Shown: positions 8,754-18,500 of the stretch, one piece after another
How positions within the stretch are numbered: the stretch's first letter is position 1
Layout of the letters: the number at the start of each line of letters is the position of its first letter
NCBI GenBank assembly: GCA_041624435.1
Contig: JBFJVB010000003.1
Span: 19,240 to 83,239, forward strand
Origin: Oceanococcus sp041624435
GTDB taxonomy: Bacteria > Pseudomonadota > Gammaproteobacteria > Nevskiales > Oceanococcaceae
Direction: 5' to 3'
Length of the DNA: 64,000 nucleotides
Notes under the pieces: generated by a model
Databases searched by the model: none
Seen by the model: the letters and a program-made list of their open reading frames with translations, nothing else
Told to the model about the DNA's origin: nothing
Made by a program: the position numbers and the translations under genes

Positions 8754-10943
8754 ATGAATCCAGAAAACAGCAAGCGCAAGGTGGCCATACTCGGAGGCGG
8801 TGCCGGCGCGATGTCAACAGCATTCTGGCTGTCCGCGACGCCAGAACTCAGATCACGCTTCGAGATCACCGTCTACACGCAGGGACACCGACTCGGCGGC
8901 AAAGGCGCCAGCGGCCGCAACGCCGCTCAGGGCCAGCGCATCGAGGAGCATGGTCTGCATGTGATGATGGGATTTTACGAAACCGTCTTCGCCACCCTGC
9001 GCGCATGCTATCGGTTCATGCCCATGCCCGAGGTGAATCCGGCTTTCCCGAACTGGCAGGAAGCGTTCCGACCGCAATTCGATGTCACGCTCTGGACCGG
9101 GCCCCATTTTGTCGATTTGATCAAGCGGGATTGGCATCCCTGGACATTCACGCTACCGCATCGCCCTGGACTGCCCGGTGACGGTCCATTGGTCGTGCGA
9201 CACGATGTCCATCACATGAACACGGGAATAAAAAGTTTCCTCCAGCACTGGGTCGACGGCCCCCTGACAAGGCTGCTCACGCGTCACGAAAATGATTCAA
9301 AGTGGAGCAACGAGCTTCGGGACAGTTATCGCAGTATGTGCGCGGCAGTTTTGCAAGCCATTGAGAACAATGTCGATTTCTTCATAGACGGCATCCGCAA
9401 CAAGTTCATTGCCGAACTGGAAAAATGGCAGCACTGGTTTCAACAGCATGTCTCGCCATTGCTGAAGGGCCTGGCGGCGCTCAGTCCGGGGGAGATGGGC
9501 GTCGACGCTTACCGCTTGCTGGTGATGTGCGAACTCGGGTTTGCCGGATCGATTGGTTTTCTGAAAGACGTCGTACCCTACCGCATGCAGGGTTTCGAAC
9601 GCATCAATCAGTTCGATTTCGTGGACTGGCTCAAGGCCAATGGCGCTGACGAAACGGCCGCATGGTCACCCGTTACCAAGTGCCTCTATGACCTGGGCTT
9701 TGCGTATGAGGAGGGGAAAGCCGGCCAGAAACATGCCAAGCTTGCTGCCGGCGCGGTGGTGTATACCGCCCTGCATATGGCCTTCCTGTACAAGGGCGCA
9801 CCGTTGTACCGGATGAATGCCGGCATGGGTGACATCATCTTCACCCCGCTCTACACCTTGCTCGCTGCCAATGGAGTCAAATTCAAGTTTTTCAGCCGGG
9901 TCACCAAACTAGCGGTGAATCCGGGCGAGCAGCCGTCGATTTCTCGCATTCAGATCGAGCAGCAGGCGCAGATCAAGCATGAGCCCTATCAGCCGCTGCG
10001 GCCGCTGACTTTCGATGACGGCAAAAACTGGGACTGCTGGCCCAGTGCACCGGACTGGAATCAACTGGAAAATGGTGATGAATTGGCAGCCGCGCACACG
10101 GACTTCGACAGCTCGACCCAGAAAGCCCCAGCCGCTGCGCTTCTATCCCTTGAATGCGGGAAGGATTTTGACGACGTCGTATTGGCCATTCCGCCAGCAG
10201 CCGCCGCTCAGCTAAGCGAAGAACTCGAGGATACGACTCTAGCTGGAGAATCCGCTGGCACGGCCTGGCGCAATATGCTCAGGAACACCAACTCCGTCGC
10301 GACGCAATCGGCGCAACGCTGGTTCAGTTCGAGCCTGGAACAACTCGGCTGGACAAGCGGACCCGCCATCTCAACAACCTATGCCAATGCGCTGAATTCC
10401 TGGGCAACCATGGACCAGGTATTACCCGCCGAATGCTGGTCGCAAGACGGCGCAGCCAGCGCTCCAAAGGGTCTCGAATATTACTGTGGCTGCCTGCCCA
10501 GTCCGCCGTTAACCCCCCGCCCCGCAGTCATATCTCCGCAGTACGTGGTCGCGATCACCCAGCACGTAAAACAATCCTTTGATTCCTGGATGCAGAAGAA
10601 CCAGGCAGCGATCCTGCCCAAGGCACGAGCGTTCGTTGAAGCGCAGCAAAGCCCTGAAACGGGCAGCAGCGGCGACGTTTATTCCGACTACTTCCGAGCG
10701 AATGTCGAATACTCCGAACTGTACGTTCAAAGCTTTCCCGGCACGATCAAATACCGTTTGGCGCCCGGCAACAGCGGTTTTTCGAACCTCTATCTGGCCG
10801 GGGACTGGACGCTAACGTCGATAAACGGCGGCTGTGCCGAGGCCACATTTCAATCCGGCATGCATGCGGCCTGCGCCATCGGCGGGCTGCAACTGCCACC
10901 CGAACCCGATTTTCCCCTTCCACCAGACCGCAGCAGCCAATAA
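8754..10943 (+). CDS. FAD-dependent desaturase-like oxidoreductase, copy 2
   Basis: This 729-residue paralogue of the preceding flavoprotein has the same order of motifs. These are AILGGGAGAMSTA (residues 11-23), HRLGGKGASGR, RIEEHGLHVMMGFYE, the central segment YRMNAGMGDIIFTPLY (YQMKAGMGDVVIKPMY in copy 1) and the C-terminal LAGDWTLTSINGGCAEA. An AAGGAGG site (8734-8740) overlaps the stop of copy 1 and precedes the ATG at 8754 by 13 bases. Tandem paralogues this far diverged usually act on successive intermediates or form a heterodimer; both remain hypotheses. Transcription probably continues into the glutathione-transferase-like gene 33 bases on. Confidence 0.8.
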   Translation: MNPENSKRKVAILGGGAGAMSTAFWLSATPELRSRFEITVYTQGHRLGGKGASGRNAAQGQRIEEHGLHVMMGFYETVFATLRACYRFMPMPEVNPAFPNWQEAFRPQFDVTLWTGPHFVDLIKRDWHPWTFTLPHRPGLPGDGPLVVRHDVHHMNTGIKSFLQHWVDGPLTRLLTRHENDSKWSNELRDSYRSMCAAVLQAIENNVDFFIDGIRNKFIAELEKWQHWFQQHVSPLLKGLAALSPGEMGVDAYRLLVMCELGFAGSIGFLKDVVPYRMQGFERINQFDFVDWLKANGADETAAWSPVTKCLYDLGFAYEEGKAGQKHAKLAAGAVVYTALHMAFLYKGAPLYRMNAGMGDIIFTPLYTLLAANGVKFKFFSRVTKLAVNPGEQPSISRIQIEQQAQIKHEPYQPLRPLTFDDGKNWDCWPSAPDWNQLENGDELAAAHTDFDSSTQKAPAAALLSLECGKDFDDVVLAIPPAAAAQLSEELEDTTLAGESAGTAWRNMLRNTNSVATQSAQRWFSSSLEQLGWTSGPAISTTYANALNSWATMDQVLPAECWSQDGAASAPKGLEYYCGCLPSPPLTPRPAVISPQYVVAITQHVKQSFDSWMQKNQAAILPKARAFVEAQQSPETGSSGDVYSDYFRANVEYSELYVQSFPGTIKYRLAPGNSGFSNLYLAGDWTLTSINGGCAEATFQSGMHAACAIGGLQLPPEPDFPLPPDRSSQ

Positions 10944-10976
10944 TCATGCGAAGGCCAGCACCACAAGCTCACCGTA

Positions 10977-11696
10977 ATGCCTGAAATCATTCTGCATCAG
11001 TGGCACATCTCTCCCTTCTGCGGCAAGGTGCGCAAGGCTCTCGAGTTCAAGCTGCTGCCATTCAAGCTGAACGAAAGCTATAACGGCTTCGCCAGCTTCA
11101 AGGTGCCGTCCTTGTCCAGGCAGGGTACCTTGCCCGTCCTGGATTACGCGGGCCAGCGCCTCGTCGATTCGACGCACATCGTGCACTTTCTCGAGCAGCA
11201 CCATCCGGATCCGCCGCTGTTTCCGGCAGATCCCAGGCAGGCGGCCCTGGCGCAGCTCTGGAATGATTGGGCAGACAACGCGCTGTTCTGGATGGAAGCC
11301 TATCTACGGGTCCACAACGTGGTCGCGACGAAACGCGCGGCGGCCCTGATTTCCACGGGGCGTCCAGCCTGGGAAAGTCACGCGATGGTACCGATCTTCA
11401 AATGGGTTTACGGTCGTCGTTGCAAGGCTCAGGGACTCGGCCGAATGTCCGAGCAGGAAGTCATGCAGCGCTTTGATGGCTATCTCGCCACCATCGACGC
11501 GAGCCTGGCACCCGGTCCCTGGTTGGTCGGCGAACAGCGCAGCCTTGCCGACATCGCCGTCTCCGCCCAACTTGACGAAATCCAACGCACCAGCGTGGAA
11601 GCGGGACGCCTGGAAAATCATCCGCGCCTCATGGCCTGGTTGAAACGCAATCGCGCCTCGGACGCCACGGCAGAACCGGCCTCTGGCACCGTTTGA
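10977..11696 (+). CDS. glutathione S-transferase family protein
   Basis: This 239-residue protein has a thioredoxin-fold N-terminal domain with SPFCGKVRKAL (residues 12-22), the usual position of the catalytic Ser/Cys and first helix. PVLDY and DSTHIVHFLE follow, forming the glutathione-binding edge of the fold. An all-helical C-terminal domain ends in the LADIAVSAQLDEI segment typical of the family. It is the third gene of the plus-strand FAD-enzyme unit, with a poor ribosome binding site. In a pathway context such proteins may conjugate, isomerise or reduce an electrophilic intermediate; the activity here is unassigned. Its stop lies nine bases from the convergent decarboxylase-like gene, with a small GCCCGG/CCGGGC hairpin (11697-11717) across the junction. 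Confidence 0.85.
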   Translation: MPEIILHQWHISPFCGKVRKALEFKLLPFKLNESYNGFASFKVPSLSRQGTLPVLDYAGQRLVDSTHIVHFLEQHHPDPPLFPADPRQAALAQLWNDWADNALFWMEAYLRVHNVVATKRAAALISTGRPAWESHAMVPIFKWVYGRRCKAQGLGRMSEQEVMQRFDGYLATIDASLAPGPWLVGEQRSLADIAVSAQLDEIQRTSVEAGRLENHPRLMAWLKRNRASDATAEPASGTV

Positions 11697-11704
11697 GCCC
11701 GGTC

Positions 11705-12700
11705 TTATGTGCCGGGCGCGCGCCAGATCAGACTGGCATTGTCGAGGGTAAAATTCATCGTGATCCAGAACCCGAAGGGGTGCTCTATGGTCGTTGACTC
11801 CGCCCCCACGGCGTCTGCCAGACCGAGGTCGTCGACAATCGAATAATTGGCGCAGGTCGCAATCGTGGTCTTGAACTGCCCGGCCAGCACGCCACCACCG
11901 GTCCAGTCATTCAGCACGCCGGGGCAGCTCAGCAGGGCTTGATAACAGGCTTTCTCATTGTTTACCCCGTCACGAAATTGTTTGAGATTGAGCATATGAA
12001 AAATGAAGTCGCCAAACATCGGCGTCAGCACCTTGTTGAGCAACCTCAGGGCTTCCACCGCAAGATGCCCTTCCAGGAGCTTGAGCAGTTCTAGCAGCGC
12101 CAGCTCGGGCTCTTCCCAAGCCTTTTCCAGCTTCTCGATCACGCTGGGCCCCACCGTTTCCACAATGCGTTCATTCACCCCAGGCACCGCGTTGTCAAAC
12201 GTCTTGAACACCAGCGTTTCCGCGGTAAATCTGGCGGCGAATGGCACTTGTCTTGGAATATGGATGGTCGCGGGCATTTTTCTGAAGCCCCATACCTCGC
12301 GCGCCATGATCAATCCACCGGTCAGATTGATAAACAGATAGGGAATCCAGAACATCAGCCTGGGTATCGGGTCGTCACCCTTGTACTGCAATAGCGGCAC
12401 AAAAAACTGACATTCCTGATCTCCCATGCAACCCACTTCGACCGACAGGGAATACGCCTTGCCACAATTCGTCCATGACAACAGCACCAGATCCAGGGCC
12501 TCGTACCTGACCGGGCTGCCATTTTTTTGCAGCCCGTTGAGCTGGTCATCCACGAAGGCCTGCAGCTTTTTCTTGTTGACCATGATCGGAAACGCATAAC
12601 CGACCACGTCATTGATAGCCAGCGGCCCCGGGTAGGCTTGCTCGCCATGCCCGTAGGTATTCACATAGTTGGGTAAGTTTGACTCGCCGTCCTCTTTCAA
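11705..12700 (-). CDS. acetoacetate decarboxylase-like protein
   Basis: This 331-residue protein resembles the acetoacetate decarboxylase (ADC) superfamily. The best landmark is REVWGFRKMPATI in the middle, matching the family's RExxGFPKK loop that carries the Schiff-base lysine. Here the first lysine of the pair is kept and the second, which lowers its pKa in true ADC, is methionine. The protein is longer than classical ADC (about 245 residues), with extra helical sequence between the loop and the C-terminus (EKLEKAWEEPELALLELLKLL). I place the start at a TTG (12700) preceded by GGGGGA. True acetoacetate decarboxylation is doubtful; a related aldol, dehydration or decarboxylation on a beta-keto intermediate of the local pathway is possible. 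Confidence 0.65.
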   Translation of the reverse strand: MKEDGESNLPNYVNTYGHGEQAYPGPLAINDVVGYAFPIMVNKKKLQAFVDDQLNGLQKNGSPVRYEALDLVLLSWTNCGKAYSLSVEVGCMGDQECQFFVPLLQYKGDDPIPRLMFWIPYLFINLTGGLIMAREVWGFRKMPATIHIPRQVPFAARFTAETLVFKTFDNAVPGVNERIVETVGPSVIEKLEKAWEEPELALLELLKLLEGHLAVEALRLLNKVLTPMFGDFIFHMLNLKQFRDGVNNEKACYQALLSCPGVLNDWTGGGVLAGQFKTTIATCANYSIVDDLGLADAVGAESTTIEHPFGFWITMNFTLDNASLIWRAPGT

Positions 12701-13096
12701 TGTCGTTCCCCCATTGAATTATTGAATCGGCAAGCCGATGATTGAACGTCCGGTTCACCACCGACCTGACCGAGTCCGACGCATGTCGACACCCGGTCAG
12801 CGCTCACAATCGCTTGCGAGCGTGCTTGCCATCCGTGGCGTGGCGATTGAGGCGGCAATCTATGCAAGCTTACTTAGTCGACTCAACAAGCCAACAGGCA
12901 CCACGGCATCAGTATGCCACGGCGGCTTGGCGCGCAGCAAAACCCGCCTTGAATCCACCGCCCACGAACTAGGGTGGGGGCTGTCTGCGTGCAGACTGAA
13001 GCCACTGAGCGATCCGGACACAGCGATATTCTGGCCGCGGCGTCACTTGTCCGCGCTCACGAAATGGTGCTTAATCCCAGCAGCCAGTCAAACGGA
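12701..13096. other. divergent promoter region between decarboxylase-like and TonB-receptor genes
   Basis: About 395 bases between two divergently read genes. There are three close copies of ATTGAA (12714-12745 area) around a TCGG-CAAG-CCGA dyad, and a TGAAC-GTCCG-GTTCA dyad just after; these are candidate operator sites. I see no gene, no clear -35/-10 pair and no Fur-box-like palindrome. Confidence 0.35.
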
Positions 13097-15523
13097 ATGA
13101 AGCTGATGAAGGGTAGCTCACGGAGCTTGGTGTGGGCCGTCGGGTGTGCAATCGGGGTCCTCTGGGCCGTGCCGCAGGCCAGGGCGCAGGACGGTCAGAG
13201 CGCGGGTGATCGCCAATGGGATGCCGACAGGGTTGAACCCGCGCCGAATGCAGAAGCAGAAACCCCAGCCATCGAACTTCAGTCCGCTCCGCCCTCGTCC
13301 GCCGCATTCACCGACGCTCAGGCCGCTTTGTCCGCCGAGAGCAACGACCCCTATTATCTGGAAACGCTGGAAGTCACGGCGCAACGACGTATCGAAAGCA
13401 TCCAGGACGTCCCGGTCGCGGTCGCGGCCTTTTCGGCCGAAACCTTGCACGATCGAGGCATCAATACCCCCATCGACCTCCAGTTCATGGTGCCCGGCAT
13501 GGTGTATACGGCCAGTGGCCCGTATACCTTCCCCTATCTGCGGGGCGTCGGCAGCAATGCGTTCGTACCTTCGGTGGATAGCAGCATCGCCACTCTATTG
13601 GATGGCGTGTACAGCGCATCGATCATGACCTCGTTTCGGAATTTCGCAGACATCGCGCGCATCGAGGTGCTCAAAGGACCACAAGGCACGCTGTTCGGGC
13701 GTAACACAACGGCTGGGGTCATCTCGATCACCACCCGCACGCCGGAAAACTTTTTCGCGTCCAGCGGCTCGCTTTACGCCGGTAGTTTGAATCGGGCCGG
13801 GGCGTCCGCCTACTTGGCCGGCCCGGTTTCCGAACAGAGTTCGCTGAGTATCTCCGGCTATCTGGAGCGCTTTGATCACCACTACGAGAACATCAATCCG
13901 GACGGACCACAACCTGGAGACGCGGAAAACTGGGGCCTGCGCCTGAAAAACGTCGCCCAACTTAGCGAGCGTGTTGCATTGCGCCTGCATGGCTTTGTCA
14001 CCCTGGAGGACGGTGCGGGCAGCGGCGTATGGGAGAATATCCAGCCCTCCAGCGACGCTCGGGCAGCCGGCGCGCAGACGGTCTCCGAGCCGCGCAAGAT
14101 CAATAACAACTGGCCCGCAGAATCCAGGACGCGCGTGATCGGAACGGATGCGAAAGTCACCGTCGCGCTGGATAACGCCGAATTCTGGTCACTGACGGCC
14201 TATCAGCATACGAAATACGCTGGCGGCACTGACCTGGACGGCAGCAACGCCGATTATGTCGCCGTCTACGTACCCGATTTGCAGTTCGCGCGCAGCTTCA
14301 GCCAGGAATTTCAGATTGCCAGCACCGGTACAAGAACCATTGAATGGCTGGCGGGGGCCTATCTTTCAAAAGGCCTTGGGGGCTGGAGCCCGATCATTTT
14401 TGCGGTAGGCCCGGCCACAACTCTGGAAACGGCCTTGCTCCAGCAAGTCAGATCACAGGGCGAGGACAGCGGAGCGAGCATTGGTCCCGATGCCGTGCCT
14501 GGCAGCACTTCCGCACCGACGCTGTTCGAGATATTCGGCATCGTTTCCAACGATGCCCACGCCGCTTTTGGCGAACTGAGCTACCGCTTCACCGAGCATT
14601 TCGCGCTGACCGGCGGTCTGCGTTACTCCAACGAACAGCGCAACCTGGTCCGCGGCAGCACCGCGGTATATCTTGCCGGGCAACCCGACGAACCGACCAC
14701 CGTACGGGACTTCCGTAATCTGCCCGCGCAGTGGGACAACTGGTCGCCAAAACTCGGCATTGAGTGGCAGAAGGGCGACTTTCTGACCTGGCTCACCTTT
14801 GCGCAAGGCTTCAAGAGCGGCACCTGGAATCCTTTGCCGTTGCTGGAGCCCGTATCTCTGGTCGACCCCGAAGAAATCGATTCATGGGACACGGGCTTCA
14901 AGGCAGATTTCTGGAATGGTCGGCTGCGCGTCAATGGCTCAGCCTACTGGTATGACTATCGGGATCTGCAGGTTTTTGTCATTTCCGTCAAATCGAATGG
15001 CACGGCGAAAGTTGAAAACGCCGGCCGGGCCGACATCAAAGGTGCGGAACTCGATATCCAGCTCCGTCCCGCACAGGACTGGCTGTGGACGGCTTCCGGC
15101 GCCTATACCAACTCCAGATACATCGAATTCGTCGGCACGGGATATGACGAAGACGGCGAGCCATTCCAGGGCGATTTTTCCGGCAATCGCCTGATGTACG
15201 CCCCGGTCTACACCCTGAGCACGGAATTGCAGTACAGCCTGGGGTTTGGCGGCAACGTGATAGACGCGGCGATCAACTACTACCGCTCTGACGCCTATTT
15301 CTTCGATGCGCAGAACGATTTCGAACACCCCGCCTACGGCTTGTGGGGAGCCCGGCTGGCCTGGCACTTGCCCTCGCGTAACTTAAAACTGGCACTGATT
15401 GCCAGTAACCTGACCAACACGGATTACAAGAATTTGGGGGTCTTGTATGACTATGGTCGCGTGGTCTCGGATGCACCGGGCCGCCAGTTCCTGCTGCGCT
15501 TGAACTGGGATTTCAGTGGCTGA
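13097..15523 (+). CDS. TonB-dependent outer-membrane receptor
   Basis: The protein has 808 residues from the chosen ATG. A signal peptide (hydrophobic core after MKLMKGSSR, ending at ARAQ) is followed by a long acidic/alanine-rich linker. A TonB-box-like LETLEVTAQRR comes next, then a plug domain with QDVPVAVAAFSAE, LRGVG and the hallmark RIEVLKGPQGTLFGRNTTAGVISI. The rest is a beta-barrel with alternating aromatic strands ending near LLRLNWDF. The sequence style is that of large receptors in Sphingomonas- and Xanthomonas-like bacteria that import bulky hydrophobic or glycan substrates with energy from TonB-ExbBD. No siderophore genes are nearby, so iron uptake is not specially indicated. In-frame ATGs at 13064 and 13106 are alternatives; no strong ribosome binding site decides. 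Confidence 0.9.
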   Translation: MKLMKGSSRSLVWAVGCAIGVLWAVPQARAQDGQSAGDRQWDADRVEPAPNAEAETPAIELQSAPPSSAAFTDAQAALSAESNDPYYLETLEVTAQRRIESIQDVPVAVAAFSAETLHDRGINTPIDLQFMVPGMVYTASGPYTFPYLRGVGSNAFVPSVDSSIATLLDGVYSASIMTSFRNFADIARIEVLKGPQGTLFGRNTTAGVISITTRTPENFFASSGSLYAGSLNRAGASAYLAGPVSEQSSLSISGYLERFDHHYENINPDGPQPGDAENWGLRLKNVAQLSERVALRLHGFVTLEDGAGSGVWENIQPSSDARAAGAQTVSEPRKINNNWPAESRTRVIGTDAKVTVALDNAEFWSLTAYQHTKYAGGTDLDGSNADYVAVYVPDLQFARSFSQEFQIASTGTRTIEWLAGAYLSKGLGGWSPIIFAVGPATTLETALLQQVRSQGEDSGASIGPDAVPGSTSAPTLFEIFGIVSNDAHAAFGELSYRFTEHFALTGGLRYSNEQRNLVRGSTAVYLAGQPDEPTTVRDFRNLPAQWDNWSPKLGIEWQKGDFLTWLTFAQGFKSGTWNPLPLLEPVSLVDPEEIDSWDTGFKADFWNGRLRVNGSAYWYDYRDLQVFVISVKSNGTAKVENAGRADIKGAELDIQLRPAQDWLWTASGAYTNSRYIEFVGTGYDEDGEPFQGDFSGNRLMYAPVYTLSTELQYSLGFGGNVIDAAINYYRSDAYFFDAQNDFEHPAYGLWGARLAWHLPSRNLKLALIASNLTNTDYKNLGVLYDYGRVVSDAPGRQFLLRLNWDFSG

Positions 15524-15568
15524 TGAGACCCCATCTGTGCCGAGCGCGCATGCGGACGCGGAATCGAA

Positions 15569-18500
15569 CTACTTGAGATACGTGTGGGCGCCGAGCTGTT
15601 GCAACAGAAGTTCCGCAGCAGCGGCATCCTGGTCCGCTGCCTGACCGGCAAGACTGGCTCTGGCCGCCAGGGCGCGAGCCAGATCCAGCGGCAATTCCAT
15701 GCCCTGCGCATGATCAATGGCCCGATCAAACCAGCTCCTGGCTTTCCTGTGGTTACCATCCAATTGCCAGTACAGGCCTTCCAGAGTCCAGGCGCGAGAC
15801 TTGTGCATCGGTGCCGTGGCGGCATAGTTACGCAAGACCTGGCAGGCTTGCCGCGCCCGCCTGACGATAAATTCAGCTGATCGGGCTTGTGGATGGCGGG
15901 TTCTTTCCAGCACCAGCACTTCCACCATCGCGGCAACCCCGTCACCGATCCAGAAACCCACCTGGGCACCTTCGTCCCGCGCCAGCTTCCAGGCGGCTTC
16001 CGCTGCCAGCAGCGCCGCATCACATTTTCCGGCTCGCCAGCGCGCCAGCGCGATCAGACCCAGACAGCGCAGCTTGTCCATATCCGGCATCCTTTCATCC
16101 GCGCAGGCGGCCTCAAGCGCGGCAACCAGATCCTCGATTTCTCCACCCCTGGCCAGGCGCACGGTGAGTTCCGAGGCGTCTGGCCATGAGCGTTGGAAAG
16201 GGGATATCCCCCCGGCCGGGGCCGCGTCCCGGCACTCACGCAGTACCCGCAAGGCCTCATCAAAGTGCCCCCGCATGGAGGCGGTGGTGTGCACAGCACT
16301 TTTGCATTGCACCGCGCGCAGCACCGCACCTGCCGCTTCGAAGGCCTCCGCCCCCTTGGCTGCATACTCGCTCATGCGCGACCATTCACCACGATTGATC
16401 GCGTACAACTCGCAATTCAGATAGGCGCCCCCAATCGCTTCAAAGCTGTTGCTCTGCTCGGCGATTGCCAAAGCCCGGCGGGCATAGAAGCCACCCCAGC
16501 GGGGGTTCATGCTCGACAGCACGGCCGCTGCGCTGGCGAAGGCCCAGGCCATGGCAGACGGACTTTGCGCGCGTTCGGCCAGGTTGAGGCCCGCGACAAA
16601 GTGATACGCCCAGCCCAGCATTTCAAGATTGAAAAATCTCGCCGGTGACAGATGGAGGCTGATTTCCGCCGCGAACTCCAAGCTACGTCGCTGCTCGGCT
16701 TGCCTGTCCTTTCTGCGCAATTGCAATCCACCTCGCCTGGCGAACTGAATGATGACCTGCCAGAGGACACCGACCACCATCCCCAGTTTCCCTTTTGGGA
16801 CCGGCCACGGCGTGCCGTCCAGCGCGCGTACATAATGATGAATGGATGTCTTTGTCTCGAAAAGCTCGGTATAGGCGTCACCGAGCATTTTCTGCCATTC
16901 GGACTCGCGGCGGCGTCCGATCTCGGCCTGCTCACGCTCTGCGACGGCATAGGCCCGATGGATATGCTCAATGACTTCCCGGTTCGCATAACTGTGCAGC
17001 GCCACCGCAGCCGCAATGGCGTATTGTTCGATGGCGCGGGCGCTCTCCCCCGCCTGCTCCCAGTGATACGCCAGTTCCGCAGCATGGGTCGGCAGTTGCT
17101 CAGCGAAGGCGCGCTGCAGGTAGTCCGCTACCTTGCTGTGCGAAGCCCTGCGCTGGGCGAAAGGCAGCAGGCCATAAACCACATCCCGAATGATGGCATG
17201 GCGGAAGCTGAAAACCGGCTCAGGCTCGTAGGCCAGTTGAACCAGGAAGCCGCCGGCGACCGCAGCGGTGGCCAAGGCCATCACTTCGGTTTTATCGTGT
17301 GAGACCTGCTCCAGCAGCCGCAATGAAAAATCCCGGCCCAATACGCTGGCGGTCTTGATCAGGCCCTGCACCCGCACGCTCAGCCGATCCAGATTGCCCA
17401 CGATGATGCCTTCCAGGGTGTCCGGCAGCGAGGTCAGGGTTTCCGTACTGAACGTTTTAGAGAGTCGGCACTGACCTTCCTTGACGACCAGCAAGGCCGC
17501 AGAACGCAAGGCATTGAGCAGCTCTTCGGCATAAAGCGCGTGCCCTGAGGTTCGCTCAATGACAAAGCGCTCCAGTTCAGCCGGCACCGTTTCGACACCG
17601 AGTTTGATAGCAATGAAGTGGCTGACGTACTCCCGGGGAATGACGTCCAGCGCCAAGGTGTCGGCGCGATTCGCACGGAGCAATCTGGCGGTACGTGCTT
17701 CTGGCTCTTCCACTGGCCGCGATGCCAGGAGGATCAAAACCCGCGACTCCGTGCCTTCGGCAATCAGGCGATCGAGCAGATCGGCCGAGGCCTCATCGAA
17801 CCAATGCAGGTCATCCAGGACGATCACCGTAGGCCGATCACCCAAGGCTGCCCGCGTCAAATGCAAGAGCAAAGCTTGCAAGGCGCTGGCCCGTGCAGCG
17901 CCGGACATCTGCTGCGTCAACTCGGTCTCGGCAATCTCCAGAGGCAATACATCGTTGAGCAGCGGCCGCCAGGCTTGCAGGCGTTGGAAGCCTTGTAGAT
18001 GGTCCTCAACGGTTGTCGCCAGCAGATCCGGGCCGCCGTGCTGGCCGTCGATAAGCAATTCGCTCAGCAAGCGCTGCCAGGGGAAATACGGGTTCCCGGC
18101 CTCCGCAGCGACACCGGCACAATGTACGCAACGAACCTCCGTGTCGCGGATGTGCTCGATCAGCGCCGACAACAGGCGCGACTTGCCGACCCCCGCCTCG
18201 CCACTCAAGATGGCGAGGCCACCGTGCCCCTGTTGCAGTCGATCAATTTTAGCCAGCAGGCACTTCGTTTCCTCAATGCGGTCGGCAATGGCGCCGCCGA
18301 AGGAGCGCGTACTGGATTCGACAATCTGCCGCGGCACATAAGCCTGGATCTTGGCCTCCTTGCCTTTCAGCGAGAAGAAGCCAGCCGGCTCGAAACGAAA
18401 CAGCCCGCGCCCTGCGTCGTAGCTCGCCTGATCGCAGAGCAGACCCTGGGCCCGTGCGGTCATCAAACGGGCGGCGAGATTGACCGAATCTCCCACCATG

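Noticed and set aside
8754..10943. Calling the FAD enzymes CrtI-type phytoene desaturases
   Set aside because: They share the flavin fold and ends but the central motifs differ from CrtI, and no crtB or crtI neighbours exist; only superfamily membership is supportable.
12701..13096. Fur box or siderophore control of the TonB receptor
   Set aside because: No Fur-like 19-bp palindrome is visible and no siderophore or FecIR-type regulator genes are adjacent.
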